Shown: piece by piece, positions 52,416 to 63,117 of the stretch
Layout of the letters: each line of letters begins with the position of its first letter
Position numbering within the stretch: the first letter of the stretch is position 1
Origin: Cristatella mucedo
Taxonomy: Eukaryota; Bryozoa; Phylactolaemata; Cristatellidae
Assembly (NCBI GenBank): GCA_009760855.2
Contig: WPIO01000187.1
Span: 319,501-383,500, forward strand
Direction: 5' to 3'
Length of the DNA: 64,000 nucleotides
Translations under genes and position numbers: made by a program
Notes under the pieces: model-generated
Database searches by the model: none
What the model was told of the DNA's origin: nothing
Seen by the model: only the letters and a program-made list of their open reading frames with translations

Positions 52416-52977
52416 GATAACAAACGTATATTATAAGTTTGATTGTTACTGTACTTGCAAAGCCCATGGATAGAGATTTCGTCTACACTCAGGGCACGAT
52501 TCAAACAACCCATTGTGATTAATTTCGCTATTATTTACATATCTGAGTTTAAATCGCGTGACTATATTAATAAAGTAATGTTGTGGCCACTGAATACCTG
52601 AATTGCAGCAACTCCACTCCAACTTTGGCGAGAGAGCTTCCTTTAGCTTTCCAACGGAATATTAGGCAGTAGCTCCGCAGTAAAGTATCGGTACCGTAGC
52701 TCGACAGAGCCAGAGCAGCAGCGGCTGCTCTTCCTGGAGCGAGCTGCTCCAGACTTAAATACTTATAAAAAGTCTGCCAGACGTTCAGACTTCAAGTCTG
52801 CCAGACTTCAAGCCTCAAAGTCTGCCAGATTTTAAGGGCGACTCCAGAAGCTTGTCAAGCGGCGTACCGTCGACGCCCAGCTTCAAGGATGAAACTCCAA
52901 AACGGAGAAAAAGAGCTCGAAGGTAAAGGGCAGCCAAATCAATGGCTTTAACTTAGTAATGAAATCGCAAGAGCATT
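52416..52977. other. Unassigned, with CTGCCAGACTT repeats
   Basis: 52769-52835 has several imperfect copies of AAGTCTGCCAGACTTCA. No gene recognised. Confidence 0.55.
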
Positions 52978-53087
52978 AGCGGCTATCACTCCCGCCTGCA
53001 GTGGGCAATAAAGAATGGCTCGCTGCAAGACTCGAACCCATGACTCATGGGTCGTGAATTACGAGAGCCTAGATCCCAGGCTGAGCA
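52978..53087 (-). mobile_element. tRNA-derived SINE fragment, minus strand
   Basis: GCGGCTATCACTCCCGCCTG, CAATAAAGAATGGCTC, B box as AGACTCGAACCC, then TAGATCCCAGGCTGAG. Head subfamily as at 60840. Confidence 0.65.
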
Positions 53088-53317
53088 GGACACAAGAGCG
53101 TTTCTCTATCTCGGTCACCCCCCCCCCACACGAGCGGTCGCTCTCTGCCACCGGCGGTCTATTTCTCAATGATCGCCACTCTCGTTTCCCGCTATGAGCT
53201 TCTCCTGAGACTCTCAAATTTTCCTTCCGTCCATCAATCTGTCCCATGTTACCTGTCACTGTTCTCTTCCGCTCTCCGCTCCGTATTTGTCTGACCCTTT
53301 CTGCCATCATCTCTGTC

Positions 53318-53325
53318 TTTTTGCA

Positions 53326-53420
<95 letters not shown>

Positions 53421-53453
53421 CTCTCTCTCTCTGCCTCTCTCTCTCTCTCTCTT
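53318..53453. repeat. (TC)n microsatellite
   Basis: About 135 bases of CT with GCCT interruptions. Confidence 0.97.
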
Positions 53454-55069
53454 CCTATCCTCTCTGCCTTCCTCTACTATCGTCCTTTTTCCTCTCTGTC
53501 TTCTTTTTCTCTATGTCTTCATTTACTCACTGTCCTTTCAGAAGCTTTCTACCGGTGCCTCGACTCGATCACGTGATCGATATCGGTGCCTCGATCGCAT
53601 GCCGTTGAGGAGCTGCTTTCTCAAACTAGAGAGCTACCACAGCTACTTTACCCGTGCCCACTATATCAACCGCCATGATAAGGTAACCTTCAATGACGCC
53701 TGATTGCAATGCACAAGCGTGCAGCTGGAACTTGAGAATTGACGCCATATTAAATTGCATTCCTGCATTCCTCTCCTTTCTTCCTTTCCTTATTCTCTGT
53801 CTACCTTTTCCTCCCTGTCTTCCTTTTCTCGGTCCTCCTTTTTCGGTTTTCCTTGCAACCCCTCTCGGCGGCGCCGGAAGCCGTACGGTGTCGCTTCTCG
53901 AGCGAGAGGCGGCCGCAGGAGGCGGCGCTCGATGTCGGCGAGAAGGTGCCTCGCGACGCCGTGCTGAGCCGCCGCCGCAATCTCCGGCGCAAGCGCCGCA
54001 CCTTTTAAGCCTTTGCCGAAGCAGCAGATAGCAGGTGAGGTAGGGCCGAAGGGGGGGGGTGGGCGCTGGGGTCGGCGGCGGTGGCCAATCGAGGGCGGGG
54101 TCACGTGCTTCGTGTCACGTGCCACGTGTCGCTCACGTCGCTCATCGACGTCATCGCGGAGACTGAGAGCTACTGATGGCCACCTCTCGGAACGCACGCA
54201 GCGAACGGAGCCCGAGCCTCCGGCTTCGCCTAAGCAGCCGCGGCGGCGGCGCCCGCTGCGTCAAGGAGGAGGAGGAGGAGGAGGATGACGTGAGTCGAAC
54301 GCGTGCCGCCACCGCTCGCGCTGCTCTGAGCTACGCCGGCCAGGGGTGCCGAGTCCCCGAGCCGCCGCCTCGCGACAGCGACGAGCAGTCGGCCCGCACA
54401 GTCGGCCGCCGCAGCCGCTGCAGCGAGCACGGCCAATGTACGACTTTCCGCCTCGCCTCGAACTCCGGCCTGGGCGGTGTGAGGCGAGGCCGGCGTCCGA
54501 CTCGGCGCGCTCGGTTCGCAAGCGCTTGGTCGCTCGTCGCTGAGCGTCGCTCTTGCGGCCATCGTTCGTGGATCCATCGAACTGCAATGCACCCGCGCGG
54601 GTGCCTGTTCGTGGATCTATCGCGGCATGTAAATCCGCGGCCGCCGCCGCCGTCGCATCGACCGAGGTAGCCGAGCTGCTTCGCTTAGGCTGACGTCAAC
54701 CGCCAGCGAGGCGCAGTGACGTGGCGGAGGCCTTTGGCTGGGTGCCTGTGGGCTCCAGGTCCAGCGCTAGCTACTGGTGACCTCGAGCTACAAGCTAGCG
54801 GCGGACGGCTTTGGCTGAGCTTTGGCTGACGGTGATGGGCGCTCAGCTACTCAGGTGATGGGCGCTCAGCCACTGGGCGGCGCTCAATCGGGGATTACTC
54901 GGGGATGACGCCGACAAGCTCGCTTTTCGTCGGTGAGAGATTCGTCGACGAGATTGCAGGGCCATTTGGAGCTCAGCTCGTGCCTGGCGGCGGCGGCGGC
55001 TGAGCTGCGTCTGACCTCTGTCTCTCTTCGCTCTCTGACCTCTTGTATCTCTACCCTCTCACACCCACC
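53454..55069. other. CpG-rich region upstream of the Rab gene
   Basis: 53860-54730 is strongly GC- and CpG-rich and may be a CpG-island-like promoter for the Rab gene or an unseen neighbour. Numerous overlapping frames on both strands (53693-54031, 54176-54670, 54230-54592) reflect composition. None has a motif. Confidence 0.5.
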
Positions 55070-55076
55070 AGCGCAC

Positions 55077-55128
<52 letters not shown>

Positions 55129-55233
55129 GCACACACGCACACGCACACGCACACGCACGCACACGCACGCACACACGCACACACACTCTGTGTCTCTGTC
55201 TGTCTCTCTGCTCTGTCTCTGTCTCTGTCTCTG

Positions 55234-55305
<72 letters not shown>

Positions 55306-55318
55306 TCTCACTCTCTCA
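55070..55318. repeat. (CA)n and (GTCTCT)n/(TC)n microsatellites
   Basis: (CA)n with CG steps (55070-55190), then CTGTCT units and pure CT to 55318. Confidence 0.97.
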
Positions 55319-55556
55319 CTTACCGGTACGATTATTCATGGGTCAATAATTTTCGGCCGTCCCGAACTGCTACTTACATGCAACTCGCTTCCTCGGCTGC
55401 CGCGTGTGAATTTCCGTTTTCTCTTCGCTGGGTGACGACGATGCGTGCTGACTACCGTGATTACTCAAAGCAGCTGTGAGCTACCTCGCTGCCTCAGCCT
55501 TCGCGTGCGTAGCGTGCGTGCATGCGTTCGTGCCGCCCGTCTGTGCACCCCAACTC

Positions 55557-55725
55557 TCCATCCCTCTCTCTCCCCTCTATTATCTCTCTCCTCTCTCTCT
55601 CTCTCTTTCTCTCTATCCCTCCCTATCTCTATCTTATTCTCTTTCTCTCCCTCTCTCTCCCCCTCTCTCTCTCCCTCACTCTCTCTCTCTCTCTTTCTCT
55701 TTCCCTCTCTCCTCGCTCTTTCTGG
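55557..55725. repeat. CT-rich low-complexity tract
   Basis: Irregular CTCTCC/CTCTTT units. It could act as a long pyrimidine tract. Confidence 0.9.
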
Positions 55726-55878
55726 TTCACAGGTCTCACGGTTCACAGGTCAAGCGCTCACGAAGCGTGGCACACGAAAGGCGCCTCGTGTTCGCCTCTC
55801 TTTTCCCTCTAGACCTCTTTCACATTTTACTTCCGTTTCTGTCACCACCTTTGACGTTGCGAACCGGCTTAGCCGGAT

Positions 55879-56328
55879 GTGTCTTCAGCTCCGCAGAAAC
55901 TGGCTCCCGCTCCTACCCTCGCTGCTCGTGCACTCCGCACACAGCGCCCTGACCGAAGAGCGCTGCCTGGGGCCCGTTTCCCTGCGCACGCCTCAGCAGG
56001 GCAGCGGTCTCGCAGACACCGCCGGACAGACCGCCGCCGGCGGCGGCGTCTCGGCTTCGGCGAGCCGCTCGCTCCTTTGCAGCGGTGTGACGACGACGGC
56101 GGCGGAGGCCGCTGCAATAAGGCGGCGGCGGCGCGTCGGCTGCTGCAGCAGCTCTTCGACCGCCTTTTCAAGCTGGTCATGATCGGCAACTCGGGCGTGG
56201 GAAAGACGAGCTTCCTCACTCGCTACGCGGGCGGCGACTTCTCGCCGGCCTACCGCAGCACGGTGGGCATCGACTTCAAGATGAAGACCGTCGAGCGTAA
56301 CAGTCGCAGGCTCAAGCTTCAGATCTGG
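55879..56328 (+). CDS. Rab exon 1: P-loop and switch I
   Basis: The core from [20 protein letters not shown] to KLQIW is clear. Upstream in-frame sequence is arginine/alanine-rich. A CTGCTGCAG|CAG acceptor-like site at 56148 could mean the core begins in this exon after an earlier unseen exon. The donor is TGG|GTGCGA. Confidence 0.75.
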
Positions 56329-57403
56329 GTGCGACAGCGAGCCGGCGGCTAGCGGCCTCCCCCCCCCCCCCCGCGCGCGTGCACTCGTCCCCAATCGCCT
56401 CCTCCGCTAGAGAGCGAGCGGTGCATCAGAGAGCACAGAGGTCGTGTAGTTGGGCGGTTACAAGCGAGTAAAATGACACGTAATGCAGTTCTTACAGAAG
56501 TGATTCGTTGTGACAGCTGCAGGATGTATCTGACGACAGATCGGAAGAGCTTCTGAGTTCATTCACCTATTGCTCTTGATTGAGTCCACAAGCCGGGAGT
56601 CCAGAATGAAGGTAGCGGCAGTAATCTAGATGCGATACCACAAACAATTTAACTAGCTTTGCTACCGCAATCTTATCTAAGAAGGCTCTAGTTTTAGCAA
56701 TATTCCTCAGATTAGACTGGGCCGGCTTGGCCCGGGTCTTAGCCCAGGCGTAAGGTGCTTGCTCTCCACTACCAGATCGTGGGTTCCAGTCCTGTAGCGG
56801 GAGATCCTTTATTGCCCACTGCAAGCAGTGGTGACAGCCATTAAAGCTATTCTTGCAGCTATTCTTGCAGCTCCCTCTAGGATAACCGTCTTCTTACTGC
56901 TAAAGCTATTCGCCGACGGGCGAAGCGCTCGCTTGCGTTCGTCGGCCTTAGTCAGCAGCGCGAGCCGCCGCCACTCCCACCAGAGACTACGATGGAGAAA
57001 TCCTCTGGCGGTCGCGAGTTCAGTGCGGCTCGACGCCGTAGGAAGCGCGCGAGCGTGCGTACGCACGCGGCCTTCGTTCGGCCGCCTGGGACGTCGCGAC
57101 GGACGGCGGCCTGAGCCGTCTGCGCCGCGAAGCGTCTGAGGTTCAGGGTCCGGCGTACCGTCCCCTCGCCCCCACTGTGCGCTCGACTCGCGCAGCAGCA
57201 GCGCTCGCCTGCTGCGCCACGCCCAGCCAGCAGCGTGCTTTCTCCGCCCAGGATACTTCTGGGCAGGAAAGGTTCCAGGCTGTCACCACGGCGTATTACC
57301 GGGGCGCCATGGGCTTCGTCATCATGTACGACGTCACTGACGAGCAATCTTTTCTAGCTGTCGAGACATGGTAAGATTGAAGAAATGTTCTATATATGTG
57401 CTC

Positions 57404-57498
<95 letters not shown>

Positions 57499-60400
57499 CA
57501 TATATGTATATATCGAGAGAGAAACATAGAAGCATTAGAAGCGGTTAAACATTAACACACTTACGCTCCGAGCTTGCCGGCCTCAACTAACTCACGCATG
57601 CCAAAAATTATGGCCGCAAGGCTGTACATAAAATTTTGCAACATTTTTGCGTTTGCCCTCAAAAGCTATGAGTCACAGGCTACGAGTCTCGGGCTGCGAG
57701 TCGCGGGCGATGGCTGGTCAGAGAAACGCTTTTGAAAGCTTGTCAGTAAAAGCGCCTTTGCCAGCTGGCAGCAGCAGAGCAGACGCGGAAGCGGATTCGA
57801 CTTCGACTAATTTTTGCCGCGGAGCGTTTCAAGCAGTCTTTCTACCTTTCTGGTGCTGAAACGCTAGAAGCCGAACGCGCCAGCGTCGCCAACTGGCAGC
57901 AGCAGCACTTCGTTGGTCGGATCCTTGCAGGCTGAGTCACGTGCACAACAAGTGCGACATGGAAGTTCCGGTCGTGCTCGTGGCGAATAAGATCGACGCC
58001 GAGAAAGGCAGAACCGTCTCGGCGGAAGCCGGTCTCAAAATGGCCGAAAGACTAGGTGGGTGCGACCTCGCAGGGTTCCGGGCCACGCACGGCGAGGAGG
58101 TCGCGTCGGCGTTTCGAGCTGCGCTTCAGCGGCCGCCTCGTGCAGAGGTCCAAGCTAAAAGCGCAAAGGCGTCAAACCTGCTGTCTCGGAGCTCATGCGA
58201 GGTTACGAGTTGATGACGGAAGCTTAGGGCCATCGGAAGTCGATCGGCCCGAGTGCTTCAATCGAAGGGCCGGTCTGCGCGAGTCGCCGCATCGGGGGGG
58301 GGGCGAAGAATGGTCCCGATCGCTTTTTCTCTCGATCGTTCTCACCATTTCGTCTGTCTCTCGCGGCTGCGAAATATATATAGTCGCCGATTCCTTCGTG
58401 CCGGGGCACTCGATCGCGGGCAGTGGGTGACGCGATGGCGATGCGGCCACAAGCAGTGACACCTAGGTAAGGCGGTCGCTTTTCTCGACCTCGGACTCGA
58501 AACCGTGGATTCGAATCCTGCGGTGGGCGATAGCCGTAAAAGCTCTTCTGTCGCTATAAAAAAGATGCTGTTAAATCAGTTTGTATTTTTTTAAAGGGAT
58601 AGGCCGATGGCTTCAGGTGTCGGCGTGGCGAACGCATACTGTCGGCATCAGCTTTGATGGTACCGCGCGAGTGCACGATGTGCCGTGCCATCCCGTCATC
58701 TTGGGAGCTGCTTTCCTGAGGAAAGATCCTCGCGTAAGAGACACAGCTTTTGCCGTCTCTGTGAGGCATTATGATGAAACGATGTTATATCACCGGATTA
58801 CACGCTAGAAAAATCCCGGACAAATAAAAATCCAGCTCTTTTTTTAGTCATGTCTCGCAAGGTGAATGAATCGTGTCAACACTAGAAACGTCAGCTGCCG
58901 GGCTGGGCTTTTAGGCGCACTACTTTGACGTCGACTGCGTCTTTGCATGACGCATTTTTACAGCTATTATCGAAGCGTAACCGTGGCAAAATTGCAGCGA
59001 AACAGTGTCAGCAGCGCGTGCTAAAAGTAGTCGTAAAAAGGATACACCTGATGCTCAAGTAGCTATGGCGGTGCCAGGATTTTCATCTAAGGAATAATTC
59101 CGTCACACTTTTTACCTAGGCGGCCAAACGCTTCAAGGTTTCTAACGCAGGCGTAGCAAAATGCTAATGAAAAATTAAAATTTTAGCTCAAAACCGTATA
59201 AATTAATTAAATTAAATTAATTAATTCGACACGAACTCGTCGAATGCTCTTTAAGTGTTATTAAGAACTAATTTCGTCGTTGAGTGACACTCGCGGGTGT
59301 AGGAATAGGTGGCGGGCCAGATCACTGCACCTCTGCAGTGGGGGGAGGCAACTGCCCCATCGGGTTCCTTAACTGGTTTCAAACGAAGGAGAGCCAGTAA
59401 GAAATGGCGCATCGCGAGCGGCAAGGCCGGGCCGATCGGTGATCGTGGCGCCATCTAGTGGCAGTTACAGCCGCCCACCCACCCTACTGAGCGAATCGCC
59501 AGGCTAAACTGGCTAAACGATGGCGCCGAAGACTCGCGAAGAACCTGACTGGCTGAGCAGACTTGAGGCGCCGCTTGAATTTCTACTTGGGAGCGTCGAG
59601 CTGGACGAGCTTGATAGGCAGCAGTGGCCGAGTGGCCGACGGCGACGGACGGACGAATCGTCTTGCAGGCTTTTCGCTGTTCGAGGCCTCGGCCAAAGAT
59701 GACGTCAACGTCGAGGCGGCCTTCGATTGCGTCGTCGACAGGATTTTCGACAAAATGGCGAGCGAAGCGGAGCACAAGGAAACGTGCGATTGCAAGCAGT
59801 GCTGCAGAGGTGAGTCGCCGTCGACGCCGCCGCCGCTGTGGCAGACGGCTCGCCGCGCGGGCGCAGCGGTCGCGCATGCTGCCTCCATTCGGAGCAGGCG
59901 GATTTATCTCCGTCTGCAAGTCGACCAAACCGCGAGGACTTTGAGCGAGGTCAGAGGCCGCAGGCGAGTTTATTGTCGCCGAAATTAAAGCCTGAGCGGC
60001 TTTCGTAGGGCAAATGGCGGCTCGGTGGCCTCTGACCTCGGTCGCCTCCAACGACCGAGGTCAGCGTTCCGTTCTTTACGGTCGAGGTCGTGGGCCCGAG
60101 CTCTGCGGCGGCGAGTGCGAACGGAGCGCCCGGATAGAGAGATTCAGTTCTCTTAGGGCGCTATACAGACGAAATACTTTTCGTCTCACTCAACGAGGAG
60201 AAAGTAAGAAGCGCGGCTCAGCCGCGAGAGCAGTCGAGAAAGCCGGTGAGCATTGCGGAAGTGGCAACTGGCGACGGCCGGAAAGCACCACGCCGCAGCG
60301 CTTCCATTCGACCGACAGTGGCCGCCGCTAGCGGAAGCGTGCCGCCTCGCGCACCCTTGCCTCGTCGAGAGTTCAAGGACATTCAGCCCGGCGTCCGTCG

Positions 60401-63117
60401 CGACAAAAGCGCACTCCTCCGACGGCCTTCACCTTGCCGATATCGTGCGCTTATCACCGTAGCGAACGTCAGCCGGTCAGGCGAAAGGAGCCGTCGGTTG
60501 CAGGCACTCGCGGGCGCGCTCACGCGGGCGGCGGCGGCGGAAGTGACGGCGCTACGGTGCTACAGCGAGACTCGCTGGGCGCTTTGTGATAATACTGTAC
60601 ATTTACTTATTTGCCCCTAAGAGAACTAAGCATCTTTCGAGGCATTCCTTACGTAAGCTGTAAAGGATGCGTGCCAAAATGGCTATTAATAATATGCACA
60701 GTGTTAGCACGCGTGAGCTTACACAAGACAATTCACGAGAACCCGGTTAAAGGTGTGAGGAATATATTCGTTTTAAGCTTCTTTATAAATGTCATCAAGT
60801 CAGGGATGCTGCGACGTCAGTCGAAGGTGAGTCTTAATCGCCTGGATCTTAGCCCAGGAGGTAAGTTGCTCGTCCTAGATCGTGGGTTCGAGTCCTGCAG
60901 TGGGCGATTCTTTATCTCCTGCGGCAAGCGGTGGTGATAGCTATATAAAGGCTCTTCTGGCGCTATGTAAAATGAAGCTTTTAAATCAGCTTTTGTCGTT
61001 TCTTTCTGTCCACGTTTTGGGAGAATGCAAACAAAAAGGCACGGTCTCCAATGGATTTGAGGTTTGTACGAAGTACGGGTAAACAGTTAGATTCCAAAAA
61101 GCAGGTGGTACGATTCTTAGCCTGGTGGTGCAGTAGACCTGATAGGTAGGCTGGAGCCAAAGAAACAAGGGAAGCAAATGTGAGTGACAAATCCTTGAAA
61201 TCGATGCGTTGCTTGACTGGGAGCCAGTGCAGGTCGGCGAGAAGTGATGTGATGTGGCAGCTGCGACGCTCACGACAGACAAGCCTAGCTGCAGAGTTTT
61301 GCAACAGCTGTAAGCGTCTGATTGATAAACTATAACTAAATTAAATATAATTCATTTCTATATCGCCCTAAGAGATCTTAATCGCTATTTAGGTGTTGCA
61401 CATATGCCACGGGGCTCGAGCCCACGACCTCGGCCAGACCTCGGTTCGGGCGAGAGCACCTTAACCACTGGGCCAAAGCCATAACCCATAAGGCCAAAGC
61501 CGTAGATCAGCAAGCAGTGAGTGTAGCCAAAATCCGGGGGTCAGAGGTTATTTCCCGCCAAGCCCCGCCGTGCTCAGGCCACGCCGCTTGTCATGCCGGC
61601 GAGCTAGGGTGAGGTGAGCGTCGTCAGCATAAACCCCATATATAATATCGCATGCGCCAACAGCAACAGGGCAACTAAACAAGTCTAAACGGAGGATTCT
61701 ATACACAAAGTGTATATGATAGGGGCGCGAGATGACGCCACAAGCGAAAACAAATGTGTCAGTTGTTCAGTCGGCTTCCGCAGTCCCGCCGATGTACCAA
61801 CTCCGTTCCAACAGTGCGAGCGTACGCCGTCAAAGATCCGGCTAGCCGAGTAACTGCTTGGGTAGTCGGAGTCGACGTCTACCACAGCCGAGAGCTTACG
61901 CCGAAAGACGCCAGCTCACGGGGGGGGGAGCCATGAACACGCTACAGGAGGAACGCGCAATACACAAACCGTAACAGCGAGCTCCGGCTCCGCTCGGGTC
62001 TTGGGTAATCGTCGCCTTGCGTGCGTGGCCGCATCGCCGAAGCACGCCTGCACCCATCCAGGTACATAACTTGGCGAGGCTGGGAGCCTCCAACACCGCC
62101 GCTTACTCGGCCAACTTCCGTTTCCCAAGAGCTTCGGTGACTTCTCGTCATCGCACATCCGGCCATAGCCACAGGTCAGACCTCGGTCCAGCCGGCGACC
62201 TCCATCGCACCGCAGCCGGTCCCGTCACAGCCAACCGAAACCAGCCCGGGTACAGAGTTACAGAAGTCGAGACGAGATGTCGCAAATGCATGGACCGATT
62301 TAGAAGTGGTATCTCTGTCTAAGCAGGCCAAACACTTTTGCTGATACGTAGTGCAAGTAGGCACACGTGACTGTAAAGCCGAGGCGGTTGTCTAGTGAAA
62401 AGACACTGTGGAACAGGACACCCAGATATATCTTGCACATGCAGCAGGAAAATTTCTGCAGCATCTAGCCCGTTTTTATCACGCGTTCAGCGTTTAGAGC
62501 GGCCTCACCGGCCACCGCTTGCCAGAGACAACTGAGCGCCAGAGATCATGTCTTAGAGCGTACGCTTGCGCGTCGGTCGTCGCAGACGCTCAGGTCAGCC
62601 GCCAGCGTTTCCCAAAGGAACGCAGAGCGAAGGCCGAAACGTCGCCGATGAGCCGATGATGTCAGTTTGCGATTCAGTTTGCTCCGACATCATTCGCGAG
62701 AGATCATTCGAGACGATCAGAGCGAGATCATTCGTGCAACTTCCGCAGCGCCTCGAGCGGCGATTCTGATTGAAAGGCGATAGCGGCGCCGCTCGAGCTC
62801 GAGCCGAGCGCCTCCGGTGCCTCGAGCTGTGGCGAAACAGCGAGTCAGTCATCGCAGCGTCTCAGCGAAAGCTGCTCCTCTGCTTGAGTCGCGGTGCACG
62901 CAATCGGCCCGAAGATTGAGGGTTTAAAGCTCGCGGCGTGGGACGCGACGGATGTCGGTGAGGGATGGAAGCGGGGCCGCTCGACGAGCGTCAAAGCGCG
63001 CGCTGACGAGCGAGCGCCCGAGATTCGAGCGACCTCTGCGAGTGACCTCTGCGCCGCTTTCGCTCTTCCACAGACGAAGAGAGCGAAGAAGAGGGAGGAT
63101 GCTGCCGGCTCGGATGA
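55879..63117 (+). CDS. Rab3-like small GTPase (5 exons)
   Basis: Ras-superfamily GTPase of the Rab family, which recruits effectors to vesicle membranes when GTP-bound. Exons: 55879-56328, 57252-57370, 57931-58055, 59669-59809, 63074-63117, all GT-AG and in phase. Motifs: P-loop GNSGVGKTS, switch [11 protein letters not shown], switch [10 protein letters not shown] (family norm DTAGQE), [11 protein letters not shown], guanine-specificity VANKID and [10 protein letters not shown]. Closest to Rab3 among the families I know, from [11 protein letters not shown], the FEASAK block and VVDRIFDKM. The last exon ends GGCCRLG, with a Cys pair suited to geranylgeranylation. The start is uncertain: ATG 55879 gives a 292-residue protein with about 80 extra basic, low-complexity residues before the usual Rab start. 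The last exon was found by phase and acceptor only and is less certain. Confidence 0.82.
56560..56712 (-). mobile_element. LINE RT fragment in Rab intron 1
   Basis: Minus strand reads [20 protein letters not shown] and [16 protein letters not shown], the region just after RT in CR1/L2-like LINEs, but unlike LINE-A or LINE-B in detail. Confidence 0.65.
56729..56850 (+). mobile_element. tRNA-derived SINE, second subfamily
   Basis: Head GGTCTTAGCCCAGGCGTAAG, B box GGTTCCAGTCC, body CTTTATTGCCCACTGCAAGC. 3' end truncated after CAGCCATTAAAGC. Intron 1 of the Rab gene. Confidence 0.75.
57252..57370 (+). CDS. Rab exon 2: switch II
   Basis: 119 nt after acceptor TCTCCGCCCAG. Encodes [34 protein letters not shown] and LAVET, plus the first two bases of Trp. 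Donor GTAAGA. Acceptor and frame agree exactly with the Rab fold. Confidence 0.93.
57398..57500. repeat. (TA)n microsatellite
   Basis: About 100 bases of TA starting 27 bases after the exon 2 donor. Confidence 0.97.
57931..58055 (+). CDS. Rab exon 3: NKxD motif
   Basis: 125 nt after acceptor GATCCTTGCAG. Completes Trp, then [20 protein letters not shown] and [16 protein letters not shown]..., ending MAERL plus one base. NKID is the guanine-specificity motif. Donor GTGGGT. Confidence 0.92.
58291..58302. repeat. Poly-G run
   Basis: A G run of about ten bases in Rab intron 3. Confidence 0.9.
58455..58596 (+). mobile_element. tRNA-derived SINE, internally deleted
   Basis: CACCTAGGTAAGGCGGTCGC, B box GATTCGAATCC, then directly GCGATAGCCGTAAAAGCTC; the usual CCTTTATCGCCACTGC segment is missing. 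Tail GTATTTTTTT. Intron 3 of the Rab gene. Confidence 0.82.
58597..59668. other. Rab intron 3, right part
   Basis: No gene or repeat recognised beyond a short ATTAA-rich patch at 59205-59225. Confidence 0.5.
59669..59809 (+). CDS. Rab exon 4: EASAK motif
   Basis: 141 nt after acceptor TCGTCTTGCAG. Completes Gly, then [28 protein letters not shown] and a tail ending CDCKQCCR. Strong donor AG|GTGAGT. Read-through would add about 60 unrelated residues before a stop at 59988. Confidence 0.92.
59810..60589. other. Rab intron 4, left part
   Basis: GC-rich, with a decayed LINE-A tail (about 60131-60175) and a possible decayed LINE-B 3' scrap (60175-60265, minus). No gene recognised. Confidence 0.5.
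60590..60839 (-). mobile_element. LINE-A-like 3' part, minus strand, split
   Basis: Diverged reversed tail and 3'UTR (CACAGTGTTAGCACGCGTGAGC; GTCATCAAGTCAGGGATG). It continues at 61018 after a SINE. Confidence 0.7.
60840..60993 (+). mobile_element. tRNA-derived SINE inserted in LINE-A
   Basis: Head GGATCTTAGCCCAGGAGGTA, B box GGTTCGAGTCC, body ATAAAGGCTCTTCTGGCGCT, tail TTTTAAATCAGCTTTTG. It interrupts the LINE-A at 60590-61325. Confidence 0.82.
61018..61325 (-). mobile_element. LINE-A C-terminal part, minus strand
   Basis: Minus strand reads [37 protein letters not shown] and [14 protein letters not shown]. The same copy resumes at 62250. Confidence 0.85.
61340..61480 (-). mobile_element. 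Nested LINE-A tail and tRNA-like SINE head
   Basis: 61340-61405 is a decayed reversed tail (ATCGCCCTAAGAGATCTTAA). 61408-61480 is tRNA-like on the minus strand (GGGCTCGAGCCC B-box-like; CACTGGGCCAAAGCC). Confidence 0.5.
61481..62249. other. Insertion splitting a LINE-A, unassigned
   Basis: About 770 bases of unrecognised sequence with a G run at 61920-61928. Its edges coincide with the break in the LINE-A copy, so it came in after that element. Confidence 0.5.
62250..62410 (-). mobile_element. LINE-A continuation, minus strand
   Basis: AGTTACAGAAGTCGAGACG and TCTAAGCAGGCC correspond to the LINE-A stretch immediately upstream of 61325. Confidence 0.72.
62411..63073. other. Rab intron 4, right part, CpG-rich
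   Basis: GC content and CpG density rise sharply from about 62560. Open frames overlap on both strands without motifs. Confidence 0.5.
63074..63117 (+). CDS. Rab exon 5 (last): prenylation tail
   Basis: After acceptor TCTTCCACAG it encodes [14 protein letters not shown], then TGA. Entry phase matches the exon 4 donor. The acidic linker followed by a Cys pair near the end suits a Rab C-terminus (geranylgeranylation). Rab3 proteins normally end Cys-x-Cys, so this tail is atypical. It was found by eye, without transcript support. Confidence 0.55.

Noticed and set aside
54176-54670. 164-codon frame in CpG-rich DNA
   Set aside because: Arg/Ala/Ser-rich, overlapped by long frames on both strands, no motif; composition effect.
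59563-59988. Rab C-terminus extending to 59988
   Set aside because: It runs through a strong GTGAGT donor into sequence without Rab character; splicing to 63074 gives a prenylatable end.
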